Shown here: piece after piece, positions 32,567-41,685 of the stretch
Layout: each line of letters begins with the position of its first letter
How positions within the stretch are numbered: position 1 is the first letter of the stretch
Source: Parafrankia irregularis
GTDB taxonomy: Bacteria > Actinomycetota > Actinomycetes > Frankiales > Frankiaceae
Assembly (NCBI RefSeq): GCF_001536285.1
Contig: NZ_FAOZ01000021.1
Coordinates: 91,509-155,508, forward strand
DNA: 64,000 bases
Direction: 5' to 3'
The notes under the pieces: model-generated
Told to the model about the DNA's origin: nothing
Database searches by the model: none
What the model saw: only the letters and a program-made list of their open reading frames with translations
Position numbers and translations under genes: made by a program

Positions 32567-32616
32567 CAAGAGTGCAGGATTCTGGTCGTTGGAACGACCA
32601 GAATCCTGCACTCTTG
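32567..32616. repeat. Family-A palindrome, perfect 24-bp arms
   Basis: The arm at 32567-32590 (starting CAAGAGTGCAGGATTCTGG) is exactly complementary to 32593-32616, with a central GG. This is the best-preserved copy of family A and would form a very stable hairpin in RNA from either direction. Confidence 0.85.
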
Positions 32617-32917
32617 TCCGCTAGCAGGCTCCGTTCCGGAGCCGCAGCTCGAACTCAAGGCGGAATCACTCTGTCGCAGGCGCCAGCAGCCGGCGGGCAG
32701 CTGCGGCCAGCTGCAAGATCAGCCAAAAGCACAGAACTGACCAAGTCCAGGGCTACGCCGATGCGACAGGTGCTCCCGCCTGCCACCGCTCACCCTCACC
32801 GGACGGAACCAGGAGCGCGGCTCCCCATTCCGTTCACGTGGCGGCCAAGGGGGACTTCCCACCCCCCGCCAGGCCCCACACCCACCCCACCACCCGGCCT
32901 TGCGTCCGACAAACAGC

Positions 32918-32968
32918 GAGGGGCGGGTCGGTTCGGGGCTCTGCCATGCCCCGACCGACCCGCCCCTC
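32918..32968. terminator. Strong intergenic hairpin between convergent genes
   Basis: GAGGGGCGGGTCGGTTCGGGGC (split here by a single unpaired T) pairs with 32948-32968, giving about 21 bp with an eight-base loop. Position between convergent Wzy-like and Wzz-like genes suggests a bidirectional terminator. Confidence 0.6.
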
Positions 32969-33108
32969 ATTCGGTGCGGCCCTGCTCCCCTCCCCCGCCG
33001 GCCCGGTGATCCCGCTACCGGCGGAGGTACTGCCTTGCCTCTTCCGTGCCGTGCCTGTCGTGCTGCGGCGGCCTCACTCGGCCGCCTGTGCTCAGGCCCT
33101 GCGCCCGC

Positions 33109-34662
33109 TCAGCGATTCGGCCGCGCGTAGCGGTCGGTCGCCTCGGTGTCGCGTGAGCCCCGGCCATGCGGCTCGGCGCCCACCGGCGAAGCGGACGTGA
33201 TCGACTCTACCGAAGCCGACGTCGAAGAACGACCACCACCGGCGTTGCGCCGCACCGCGGTACGCCCGTCGTGCACCACACCCACGACCCGCTCGGCCAG
33301 AGCCGGCCAGTCGCGCGGCACCTGCTCAAGCTCCTTGAGGTTGGTGTCGGACGAGGTGATGACGACGACGGCGTCCGCCTGGATCGCCGAGGCGGCGGTC
33401 ATCGGCAGGTCCGCGAGCGCGGCGGTGACCAGGATGACGAGGTCCACGACGGGCGCGCGGTCGGCCAGGATCGGCGCGAGGCCGCCGGGACGCGCCGCCC
33501 GGGCCGGCGAGACCCGGTTGTACAGGATGTGGCCGCGGCCGGTGCCGGAGGAGCGAGCCAGGCAGGTCGGCTCGTGCGCCCAGTGGGGCAGCTCGGCCGA
33601 GGTGGGCCGGGGCAGCCCTTCCAGTGAGGCCCGCACCTCGGACTGGGCCGAGGTGTCGAGGATCAGGACCACGCCCTGGTCGTCCGACCAGGCGGCGGCG
33701 ACCGCGGCGACCAGCTCGGAGCTGAGGTCCGTCCGCGAGGCGGGGGTGAAGGCCACCACCTTGCTGGTCGGCGACATCACCGCCGACATTGCCGAGACCA
33801 GGGTCTCCGCCGCGTTGGCGCTGGTGCGGTTCGGCGGCAGGTCCGCGATCAGCGGCACACCCAGCAGGTCCGCCGAGTTGTGCGGGTCGAGGATGGTCGG
33901 GCGCCGCTGGTACATGATCCACAGCCCGGCGATGGAGCCGAACAGGCCGAGCAGCGCGGCCACCAGGACGTTGCGGAACAGGTTCGGTGCGACCTGCCCG
34001 TTCGACTGGGGCGCCTCAGCGAGGCGGACCGAGGCGTTCGCGGCGTAACCCGCCACGCCCGCTTCCTTGAGCTTGGTCTCGATCTCCGTCAGCTCGCCGC
34101 TGAGAACGCGCCCCCTGCTCAGGCTGAGTGCGTCGTTCGCCTGGCCGAGCCCTGCCAGCTCCTGGAGCTTTGTCTGCCGGGCCGCGTTGAGCGCCTCGAT
34201 GCTCGACGTGTCGCCGTTGCCGGACTTGCCGAGCTGGGCGATGTAGGCGTTCTTCGCCTTGTTCACGAAGTCGATCGCGGCCGGCTGCGTGGGACCCTTG
34301 CCGATGATCGTGAAGAAGTAGCCCTCGTCCGACGGCGTGGTCTTCAGCCGGTCGGTGACCTCATCACGGGAGATCTTCAGATCCGAGGCGATCGTGTCCA
34401 GCGTCGCTGTCGACGTCGCGAGCTGGGCCTGGGTCTGGGTGTAGCGGCCAGGGTCGACCGAATCCGGGATGCCGTCCGTGCTCAGGAAGATCCGCGAACT
34501 GGCCTCGTAGGTGGCCGCCTGCTGCTTGGAGACGATCATCGCGAGCGCGGCCAGAATGACCGTGGCGATGACGATGACCATCCAGCGCGGCTTGATGATG
34601 CGGATCAGCGACGGCGCGGACGGAGCACGGCCGCCCTCGGCCGGCTGCCCGGAGCGGCTCAT
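33109..34662 (-). CDS. Wzz-like polysaccharide co-polymerase with degenerate kinase-like domain
   Basis: A 517-residue protein. Two membrane segments (about 27-47 and 233-255) bracket an extracytoplasmic coiled-coil region, as in chain-length determinant proteins. The cytosolic C-terminal half aligns in order with BY-kinase domains, but the Walker A site (normally GEGKS/T) reads RTDLSS within VVAFTPASRTDLSSELVAAV, and the following Walker A' strand reads LILDTSAQ. It should not bind or hydrolyse ATP normally. It probably still controls glycan length through the membrane domain. The last 50 residues are Ser/Arg-rich. ATG 34662 was chosen. The flippase gene is upstream on the same strand. Confidence 0.78.
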   Translation of the reverse strand: MSRSGQPAEGGRAPSAPSLIRIIKPRWMVIVIATVILAALAMIVSKQQAATYEASSRIFLSTDGIPDSVDPGRYTQTQAQLATSTATLDTIASDLKISRDEVTDRLKTTPSDEGYFFTIIGKGPTQPAAIDFVNKAKNAYIAQLGKSGNGDTSSIEALNAARQTKLQELAGLGQANDALSLSRGRVLSGELTEIETKLKEAGVAGYAANASVRLAEAPQSNGQVAPNLFRNVLVAALLGLFGSIAGLWIMYQRRPTILDPHNSADLLGVPLIADLPPNRTSANAAETLVSAMSAVMSPTSKVVAFTPASRTDLSSELVAAVAAAWSDDQGVVLILDTSAQSEVRASLEGLPRPTSAELPHWAHEPTCLARSSGTGRGHILYNRVSPARAARPGGLAPILADRAPVVDLVILVTAALADLPMTAASAIQADAVVVITSSDTNLKELEQVPRDWPALAERVVGVVHDGRTAVRRNAGGGRSSTSASVESITSASPVGAEPHGRGSRDTEATDRYARPNR

Positions 34663-34883
34663 CGCGCGCCCGCCTCAGCGCCGCGCGGACGCCGCGAGGC
34701 GCCAGCCCGCCGCGTGCAGAGCAGCGCTGGCGCGGGCCCTCCCGGTCGCGAATGAAGCGGAGTCAATTGGGCCCCCCACAGGAGCGTCAAGCCGGTCATT
34801 TAGACCACGGCCAAGATCTGACGGAACCGATTTGTGAGCATAGCCGATAGCGCAAAGTAAGCGGTCTACGCCACCGACGCAAC

Positions 34884-37800
34884 CTACCGTTCCGTTAAAT
34901 TTCCACCCTCGGACAGGCCACCACGGCTACTGTGCGGTCCCGAACCGGCCACCGACGACGATCCGGACGCGGACGGCGATGACCTAGCGTGCCTGCCCGT
35001 CGACGCCCTGCCGGCTGCCGCGTCGGGCAGACCGAGGGCTCCGCTTTCACCGACGCCCGGCGAGGCGATGCCCCGGCCGGGCGTGCCACCGCCCGCCTCA
35101 TCCGCGGCACTCTGCCGCGCCGCCACCGCCGCGAGGCGCTCCGCCTCGTGATCGCGGATCACTCGGCGCAGCTGGATCCACCAGACCGGCGCGATACCCC
35201 AGAACACGACGTTGAAGCCGATGACAGCGCCCCGCGCGTCTCCCAGCAACAGGCCGATGATCGGAAACGCGAACAACATCGGCGCCATCACCAGATTGAT
35301 CCGGAACGTCTTTCTGGTGTGACCGAGCGCGTACATGATGCAGGCCGGCCCGGTCGGCACGGCGGTCCCGGCGTAATGCAGCGCGGAAATCAACAGGATG
35401 GCGTGCGCCCCGGGCCAGCTCGCCCGGAACAGAAACTCCCCGAGCGCCGGGAACAGGATGAAGATGAGGCTCCAGAGGAATCCGAGCCCGACAACCACCG
35501 AGGTGAGGACCACCGCGGCCTGTTGGCGGGCCCGGGCTGACATGTCCATCCGGCGGGACAGCTCCGGGACCGCGAAGCTGACGATTCCGACACCGATCAC
35601 GGTCGTCGGGCCGAGGACGGTACGCACGGCGCTCAGGTCACCGACGATCTCCGGGGAACGCAGCGCGCCCATGAGCAGGATCGACGCCTGCAACGCGCCC
35701 TGCACGGTGATGAACTCCGCCGTCAGGTTGGACGCGTTGGCCCGGTTCTCCCTGACCCAGGCCAACGCACGGGACGGCGCCGGCCACAGGCCCGCCTGGG
35801 CCACTCCGAGCAGTGCCGCGACCAGTGCCGCGACGCCCCAGGCCAACAGCATCGGCGGGGATTCCGCCACCCCGCGCCGGATGAGCACCGCCAGCCCGAC
35901 AACCTGGACCAGGGCCCAGGCGACGTCGTTGACGAAGGCCTTGACCGGCACGCCCTGCGCGAAGAACACATAGCGCCAGGCATCCTGCAGCAGCAGCCCC
36001 GGCAGGACGAAGCCCATGATGACCAGCCCGCTGCCTACCCGCCCACCGATGAGCAGTCCCACCAGGATGGAGGGAAGGCTCAGCACCGCGCCGAACGCCA
36101 GGCAGGCTCCGGTGGTCGATGCGGCCGCGTGCCGGAACGCGGCGGCCGACCGCCCGGCATATGCGATTCCCAGCGGCACACAGCAGCTCGACCGCGAAAT
36201 GCCGATGATGACCGAGAAGATCAGATAAGGGACGGCGAACCCGGCGGCGTACTCCGTCTTGCCCACGTAGTGGGCGACCAGGATCGAGACGGCGGCGTTG
36301 GTGGCACTGGAGACGCCCTGGTCGGCGAGCGTCCAGATCGCCTTCGTCTTCGTCGAACCGCCGCCGGTCCGCTTCTCCTCCGCCGCGCGCGCGCCGGGCC
36401 GCTCGGCACCGGACGATGTGGCGGCTCCGACCAGGTCCGGATCATCGGCTCCGTCGAACCGGCCGCGCCGGGAGTCGGCCAGCCGGTCCGGATCCGAGGT
36501 CCCCGCGGGCGCGCCGGCACCGGCCCGGGAACGGGGCACAGGCGTGTTCCCGGGCACGCCGGATCGACGGACCACCTGGGTGCTGGCGGCATCGCCGTCG
36601 CCCCGGTTGCGCCCGTACAGGCGCGGGATGTACTCCGTCTGGTCCGGTACGCGCGCGTCTTCCAGCTCCAGCCGCCGCCGTAGCGCCGACAGGTCGATGG
36701 TGTCGGTGAACGCGCTGATGAAGTGCAGGTCCGGGCCGCGCGTCTCGGGCGGCGGGTCATGGCGTTCCCCGCGACCTCCCCGTCCACGGCCGGCGGCCTG
36801 GGGGCGTCGGGGGGCCGGGTCCGATCCCCCGCCGGGGCTCGGAGCAGCCGACTTCCCCGCATCTGATCGTGACTGACCCCGACGCCCGGTCGCGGACCAG
36901 CCGCGTCCCGCCCTTACTCCGTGCTCGGCGCTGCCCCCGCGCTCGGCGCTACCCCCGCGCTCGGCGCTACCCCCGTGCTCGGCGCTACCTCCAGGCCGGG
37001 CGCCGCCGGGGCGGCCGGTACCGCTGGGTGGCGCGGCGTCCTGGGCCGCCGGCCGGGGAGTTTCCCCCCGTGCCTGCTCCTGCGCCCGCCAGTTCCGCGC
37101 GGGAGGGGGCGTCGGCGAGTCCACCCGGATGCCGGGCACAGGATCCGGTGCCCTCGGCGGCCGTTCCCCGGGCACCGGTGTGGGCTGCCGGGCTGGCGGC
37201 GGTGTCGGTTGGCGGACCGCCGGCGGTGTCGGCTGCCGGGCTGGCAGCGGTGTCGGTTGGCGGCCGGCGCCTCGCTCCGGCGGTACACCCGGCCCTCCGA
37301 CCATCCGCACCGTCGTCTCGGGCAGGACCCAGGCATCGGAAGGAGTGGCCGGTGACGGCGCCGCCGGCGCGGAACCCCGTGCCGGTTCCCCTGGGACCGG
37401 CGTCGCTCCCGGCGGCGTCACAGCGCCGGCCGGTGGTACGACGCCGGGTTGGGGGACCGATCCTGGCGGTGGCGTGTTTCCGACCGGGCTGCGCGGCATC
37501 GCGGTCCAGCCCGGAGGCGGTGTCAGCGCGCGCGACGCACCCCGTCTGCCGGGAACTTCGCCGTCGGACGCCGGCCCCGCTCCGGAAGGTCCGGAGGGCG
37601 GCGGGGTGCTGAACCATCCGGGCTGCTGGCGGTTGTCCCCGGTCTGGCGGTGCCTCCCCGGCTGCCGTCGCTGGCCGGGCTGCCGCTGCCCGTCAGGCTG
37701 CGCCTGGTGCTGGCCGTCAGGCTGCGCCTGGTGCTGCCCGGCCTGCTGATGCTGGTCGTGCTGGCCGGCGGCCGGGTACCCGCCTCCCGGCGGGGGCGTC

Positions 37801-38204
37801 GCCTGCCGAGCAGACAGACCCTCCACCTGAATCGGGCCGGATGTCGGCCGGCCCGGGCCGGGGCCTCCTCGTGGATCGGGCGGCTCCGGGGAGCTGTTCC
37901 TGGGCACCGGAGGACCACCCACCTGGACACCCGGAGACACCTGCACCGGCCCGACCGGCGAGCCCGAACCCGAACCCGGCATATGAGGCGAGCCTGGTGA
38001 CGAGTCCGCGGGCGGAGGCGATGACGCCGCGCCGGTCAGGTTCGGCCCATTGCCCGAATCGCGGCCCGAATCACGCCGGCCCCACCGGGTTCGCCGGGCG
38101 CGGGGCACGTACTGGGTGCTTCCGGCGTCGCCGGACGGCACCTCGGGCGGGAGGTCGGCGTCCTCCCCGCCCGCGGCTCTCGGTTCCGTGCCGAGATCGG
38201 TCAT
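34884..38204 (-). CDS. Oligosaccharide flippase with ~600-residue disordered N-terminus
   Basis: A 1106-residue protein. The first ~615 residues are Pro/Gly/Gln/Arg-rich with internal repeats (AQPDGQHQ twice, RQPTPxPA units, AEHGGS/AERGGS units). The rest, from about TKTKAIWTLADQGVSSATNAA, is a 12-segment MATE/MOP-type flippase with a short hydrophilic tail. Flippases of this class move lipid-linked oligosaccharides across the membrane. The extension is probably a cytosolic scaffold. Function unknown. ATG 38204 (MTDLGTEPRA) is preferred to an upstream in-frame start, but neither has a strong ribosome site. It belongs to the minus-strand run ending with the Wzz-like gene. Confidence 0.75.
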   Translation of the reverse strand: MTDLGTEPRAAGGEDADLPPEVPSGDAGSTQYVPRARRTRWGRRDSGRDSGNGPNLTGAASSPPPADSSPGSPHMPGSGSGSPVGPVQVSPGVQVGGPPVPRNSSPEPPDPRGGPGPGRPTSGPIQVEGLSARQATPPPGGGYPAAGQHDQHQQAGQHQAQPDGQHQAQPDGQRQPGQRRQPGRHRQTGDNRQQPGWFSTPPPSGPSGAGPASDGEVPGRRGASRALTPPPGWTAMPRSPVGNTPPPGSVPQPGVVPPAGAVTPPGATPVPGEPARGSAPAAPSPATPSDAWVLPETTVRMVGGPGVPPERGAGRQPTPLPARQPTPPAVRQPTPPPARQPTPVPGERPPRAPDPVPGIRVDSPTPPPARNWRAQEQARGETPRPAAQDAAPPSGTGRPGGARPGGSAEHGGSAERGGSAERGGSAEHGVRAGRGWSATGRRGQSRSDAGKSAAPSPGGGSDPAPRRPQAAGRGRGGRGERHDPPPETRGPDLHFISAFTDTIDLSALRRRLELEDARVPDQTEYIPRLYGRNRGDGDAASTQVVRRSGVPGNTPVPRSRAGAGAPAGTSDPDRLADSRRGRFDGADDPDLVGAATSSGAERPGARAAEEKRTGGGSTKTKAIWTLADQGVSSATNAAVSILVAHYVGKTEYAAGFAVPYLIFSVIIGISRSSCCVPLGIAYAGRSAAAFRHAAASTTGACLAFGAVLSLPSILVGLLIGGRVGSGLVIMGFVLPGLLLQDAWRYVFFAQGVPVKAFVNDVAWALVQVVGLAVLIRRGVAESPPMLLAWGVAALVAALLGVAQAGLWPAPSRALAWVRENRANASNLTAEFITVQGALQASILLMGALRSPEIVGDLSAVRTVLGPTTVIGVGIVSFAVPELSRRMDMSARARQQAAVVLTSVVVGLGFLWSLIFILFPALGEFLFRASWPGAHAILLISALHYAGTAVPTGPACIMYALGHTRKTFRINLVMAPMLFAFPIIGLLLGDARGAVIGFNVVFWGIAPVWWIQLRRVIRDHEAERLAAVAARQSAADEAGGGTPGRGIASPGVGESGALGLPDAAAGRASTGRHARSSPSASGSSSVAGSGPHSSRGGLSEGGNLTER

Positions 38205-38315
38205 GCCGGACGCCCCGCTCCGCCGGGCAGGCTCAGGGCGCCCGGAGCACGGGGTGCACGGCACAGCCGGACGGCTGCCGACACAGGTGTCATTGCTTTG
38301 GTGGGTGCCGCTTTC

Positions 38316-39599
38316 CTAGAGAACGACCGGACGGGGAACGGGGACGATGAAGCGCCCGCCCCGAGCGGCGTACTCCTCCTGCTGCGCCATGATCTCCTTC
38401 TTCACGTTCCAGGCCAGGAGCAGCAGGTAGTCGGGCTGACGCTCCAGCAGGACGGCCGGGTCGAGGATCGGGATCCGCGCACCGGGGATGTACTTGCCCT
38501 GCTTGTGGACGTTGCGGTCGACGACGAAGTCGATCAGCGAGTGGTCGATGCCGGTCGAGTTCAGCAGGGTGGCACCCTTCGCGGCGGCACCGTAGGCGGC
38601 GACGGACTTCCCGTCCGCCCGCAACGAGCGCAGCAGCTCGGTCAGCTCGGTCTGCAGCACGCGGACGTCGTCGCCGAAGCTCGCGTAGCGCTCGAACGAG
38701 CCCAGCCCGGCGGCCCGCTCGGCGTCCAGCACCTCGGCCACCGAGGCCGTCGGCGCGGCCGCCGCCTGCTGCTGCATCCGCCAGCGCAGCGTGCCGCCGT
38801 GCAGCTCGGTGAACTCCTCGACCCCGACCAGCGCCAGGCCGTGGCGGCGCATGAGGGCGTCCACGGCGATGGTGGAGAAGTAGCAGAAGTGCTCGTGGTA
38901 GACGGTGTCGAACTCGTTGTGCGCCAGCAGTGCGCCGACCCCGGGGTTCTCGACGTCGATGATGCCGTCGTCCTTCAGCAGGATCGAGAAGCCCTCGACG
39001 AAGCTGTTCAGGTCCGGGACGTGGGCCATCACGTTGTTCGCGATGATGACGTCCGCCTTGAGGCCCTCGGCGACGAGCGCGCGGGCGAGGTCGGCGCCGA
39101 AGAACTCCTCACGGGTGGGCACACCCGCCTTACGCGCCGCGGCCGCCGGCCCCGGCGTCGGCTCGATGCCGAGTACCGGGATGCCCCGCTCGACGAACGC
39201 CTTGAGCAGGTAGCCGTCGTTGCTGGCGACCTCGACGACCAGGCTGTCCGGCCCGAGGTCGCGGCTCGCGATCAGGTCGATCACGTGCTTCTCGGAGTGC
39301 CGCACGAGCATGTCGGAGAACGAGGAGAAGTACGGGTAGTCGGCGTCGAAGATCTCGTCAGCGGGCAGCGCGTGGGTGAGCTGGACGAGCGCGCACTGCT
39401 CGCAGAAGCCGACCTCCAGTGGGAAGACGGGGTCGACCGCGCCAAGCGCGTCCGCCTTCACCAGCCGGTTCGCGACCGGAGTGGAGCCCAGCGACAGGAA
39501 GAGCCGCGGAGCGGGCCCGTCGCATGATCTGCAGGCGGTGACCGGGGCGGCGACGCCCCCCGCGGCCGTGCTTCCTTCTGCTGCGCTACCGGATGACAT
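38316..39599 (-). CDS. NDP-sugar C-methyltransferase (class I SAM)
   Basis: A 427-residue three-part enzyme like TylC3/TcaB9-type sugar C-methyltransferases: an N-terminal zinc site with CRSCD and FCEQCALVQ (four Cys), a central SAM-binding domain with VVEVASNDGYLLKAF, the catalytic-loop motif YHEHFCYFS, and a C-terminal domain with VAAYGAAAKGATLLN resembling a Rossmann unit. These enzymes add a methyl group to carbon 3 of a keto-sugar nucleotide, giving branched sugars. The substrate here is probably a CDP-sugar made from rfbF, which is inference. ATG 39599 was chosen. Confidence 0.85.
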   Translation of the reverse strand: MSSGSAAEGSTAAGGVAAPVTACRSCDGPAPRLFLSLGSTPVANRLVKADALGAVDPVFPLEVGFCEQCALVQLTHALPADEIFDADYPYFSSFSDMLVRHSEKHVIDLIASRDLGPDSLVVEVASNDGYLLKAFVERGIPVLGIEPTPGPAAAARKAGVPTREEFFGADLARALVAEGLKADVIIANNVMAHVPDLNSFVEGFSILLKDDGIIDVENPGVGALLAHNEFDTVYHEHFCYFSTIAVDALMRRHGLALVGVEEFTELHGGTLRWRMQQQAAAAPTASVAEVLDAERAAGLGSFERYASFGDDVRVLQTELTELLRSLRADGKSVAAYGAAAKGATLLNSTGIDHSLIDFVVDRNVHKQGKYIPGARIPILDPAVLLERQPDYLLLLAWNVKKEIMAQQEEYAARGGRFIVPVPRPVVL

Positions 39600-40102
39600 T
39601 CGTTCCCCTGTTCGAGGTCACTGCGGCGCGGTGACCAGTGAGCGGCCTGCGTTGGGCTGCGGCCGGTCCGTAGCCGGCCTCGTTCGAGATGATGACGACC
39701 GCAATCCTCACGGCAATCGTGGTGCTGGCCCGACGCCCGCTGGCCGTCTTCGGTCAGCGGCCACGAGCTGGACCACCAGCAGTCGCATCCGACCAGATCA
39801 CCATGACAGGCATGCAAACAACCTGATCACTGGTCCTCTCCGCGTTCCCGGTCCGAGCCGCCACCGGGCACTTCCACGCTACTGAAGTGCCCTGTGCGCC
39901 ACGCCCGCCGCCGGCTTCGCCCGCTTCGTCCGCCTCCTGCCCGGGATCGGCCCACGGCAGGCCGTCCATCCCGTGACGTGAGTGTCACACACGTGCGGAG
40001 TTGACCTGACGCAAGCACGCCGGGCATCTCGACGGGCACCACAGAAGCGGCCACCGGCACGGGCACGGGCACGGGCACGGGCACGGGCACGGGCACGGCG
40101 GT
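39600..40102. other. Intergenic region with GC hexamer array
   Basis: About 500 bases between the epimerase gene and the C-methyltransferase gene, all read on the minus strand. No gene was supported. The right end carries seven GGCACG units (40056-40097). A promoter for the methyltransferase–flippase–Wzz run should lie near 39600-39850. Confidence 0.45.
40056..40097. repeat. Hexanucleotide microsatellite (GGCACG)x7
   Basis: Seven perfect 6-bp copies start five bases beyond the stop codon of the RmlC-like gene. It is outside any supported gene. Confidence 0.9.
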
Positions 40103-40660
40103 CTATCGGGTGGCGGCCCCGCTCGGTACGGCGGCGGTCAGCAACGGCCAGGCGCGGTCCTTGTCCGAGATCACGGAGACAGGCAGCGGCCAGGCGATGC
40201 CGAGGCGCGGGTCGTCGAAACGGAGCCCGCGATCGTGCCCCGGGGTGAACGGCACGTTCATCTGGTAGGTGGCCTCTGTGTCGTCCACCAGGGTCTGGTA
40301 GCCGTGGGCCAGGCCGGCCGAGATGAACAGGGCCCGGTGGTTGTCCGCGGTCAGCTCCACCGCCACGTGCTCCAGGTAGGTCGGCGAACCGGGCCTGGTG
40401 TCGACGACGACGTCCAGCAGCGCCCCGCGGGTGCACCGGACCAGCTTGGTCTCGCGCACCGGCTCACCGGCCCAGTGCATGCCGCGGACCGTCCCGGCGA
40501 GCCGGTTGTAGGCCACGCTGCACTGGGCGACGGAGACCTCCAGCCCGGCGGCGGCGAACTCCTCGGCGCAGAAGGTGCGCGCGAACAGGCCGCGGGCGTC
40601 GGTGAAGGCCTCGACGTCGACGACCGTGACGCCGTCGACGGCGGTGGGCGTGAGGATCAT
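40103..40660 (-). CDS. RmlC-like sugar-nucleotide 3,5-epimerase family
   Basis: A 185-residue cupin of the dTDP-4-dehydrorhamnose 3,5-epimerase family. AYNRLAGTVRGMHWAGEP carries the conserved catalytic His, and RFDDPRLGIAWPLP is the typical C-terminal block. The segment that normally reads Y-(T/S)-P before this block reads FTP (Phe codon at 40247-40249), so the usual general-acid tyrosine seems replaced. This may alter which carbon is epimerised. Start ATG overlaps the epimerase/dehydratase stop by one base (TGATG), so the two are translationally coupled. A hexamer array follows the stop. Confidence 0.82.
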   Translation of the reverse strand: MILTPTAVDGVTVVDVEAFTDARGLFARTFCAEEFAAAGLEVSVAQCSVAYNRLAGTVRGMHWAGEPVRETKLVRCTRGALLDVVVDTRPGSPTYLEHVAVELTADNHRALFISAGLAHGYQTLVDDTEATYQMNVPFTPGHDRGLRFDDPRLGIAWPLPVSVISDKDRAWPLLTAAVPSGAATR

Positions 40661-41685
40661 CAGGCGGTCCAGAACAGCTCGGCGTCGACCTGCCCCGTGC
40701 CGATCAGGTACTGGAGCTGCTTGAGCCGGGTGTGCCCGCGGCCGGTGAACGTCTCGGCGTCGAGCTGGATGCGGCTGAAGACCTCATGCAGCTGCTTGGC
40801 GCCGCTGTGGGCGTCCCATTCGCAGGCGAAGCCGGGGAGCTGGGTGGCGATCTTCTCGAAGGACACCCGGTAGCTGCGGTTGTCCCCGCCGTTGTCGCCG
40901 AAGCTCAGCCGGCAGCCGGTGAAGACGGTGGCGACCGCGTCCGCGATCTCCTTCACCTGGTAGTTCTGCGCGCTGTCACCCACGTTGAAGATCTGGTTGT
41001 GGACGGCGTCGCGCGGCGCGGCGAGCACGCAGCGGATCGCCTTGGCGATGTCCAGGCCGTGCACCAGCGGGCGCCAGGGCGTGCCGTCCGAGGTCATCGC
41101 GATCTCACCGGTGGTCCAGGCGACCCCGGCCAGGTTGTTCAGCACGATGTCGAAACGCATCCGCGGCGAGGCACCGTAGGCCGTCGCGTTACGCATGAAG
41201 GTCGGCGAGAAGGTGTCGTCGGCCAGCGGCGCGACGTCCCGCTCGACGAGCACCTTGCACTCCGCGTACGGGGTCTGCGGGTTGACCGGGGACGTCTCCG
41301 TGACGTCCGAGCCGGTCGCGACCCCGTAGACGCTGCAGGACGACATGTAGACGAAGCGCTCGACGCCCGCCTGCTTGGCGAGCTTCGCCAACTGCACCGA
41401 CCCCTGGTGGTTCACCTTGTAGGTGACGTCCGGCGCGAGCGCGCCGAGGGGGTCGTTGGACAGCTCAGCCATGTGCACGACGGCGTCGACGCCTTCGAAG
41501 TCCTCGACGGTGAGGTTCCGGAGGTCCTTGTCGATCGTGTAGGGAACGCGATCCATGCCGCGGTAGAGCCAGCCGAACTTGTAGTAGCCGGTGTCGACAC
41601 CGACCACGTCGTGACCATCGCGCAGCAGCTCCGGGGCCAGCAGACACCCCAGGTAGCCTTCCGTGCCGGTGACGAGCACCTTCAT
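40660..41685 (-). CDS. NAD-dependent sugar-nucleotide epimerase/dehydratase
   Basis: A 341-residue extended SDR. GTEGYLG is the NAD-binding glycine motif. SSCSVYG holds the catalytic serine, and PYAECK the Tyr-x-x-x-Lys pair. The Asp-Glu pair typical of 4,6-dehydratases (TDEVYG) is absent, so an epimerase or reductase role is more likely. With the C-methyltransferase and RmlC-like gene it probably finishes a branched deoxysugar, which is inference. ATG 41685 is preceded by GGGAGGA. An in-frame extension to 41943 lacks similarity and was removed. Confidence 0.85.
   Translation of the reverse strand: MKVLVTGTEGYLGCLLAPELLRDGHDVVGVDTGYYKFGWLYRGMDRVPYTIDKDLRNLTVEDFEGVDAVVHMAELSNDPLGALAPDVTYKVNHQGSVQLAKLAKQAGVERFVYMSSCSVYGVATGSDVTETSPVNPQTPYAECKVLVERDVAPLADDTFSPTFMRNATAYGASPRMRFDIVLNNLAGVAWTTGEIAMTSDGTPWRPLVHGLDIAKAIRCVLAAPRDAVHNQIFNVGDSAQNYQVKEIADAVATVFTGCRLSFGDNGGDNRSYRVSFEKIATQLPGFACEWDAHSGAKQLHEVFSRIQLDAETFTGRGHTRLKQLQYLIGTGQVDAELFWTA

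Larger units (their letters stand above)
32281..33108. other. Convergent intergenic region with repeats and terminator hairpin
   Basis: About 830 bases between convergent Wzy-like and Wzz-like genes with no credible gene. It holds an 8-bp tandem array (32474-32512), a perfect family-A palindrome (32567-32616) and a strong hairpin (32918-32968). The interval thus seems devoted to termination and repeats. Confidence 0.55.

Noticed and set aside
30681..32624. 647-codon plus-strand frame overlapping the Wzy-like gene
   Set aside because: The product is Arg/Pro/Asp-rich; the +1-related frame encodes a coherent membrane protein.
32838..33200. Small plus-strand frame between Wzy-like and Wzz-like genes
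   Set aside because: It runs through the terminator hairpin and into the 3' end of the Wzz-like gene, with low-complexity composition.
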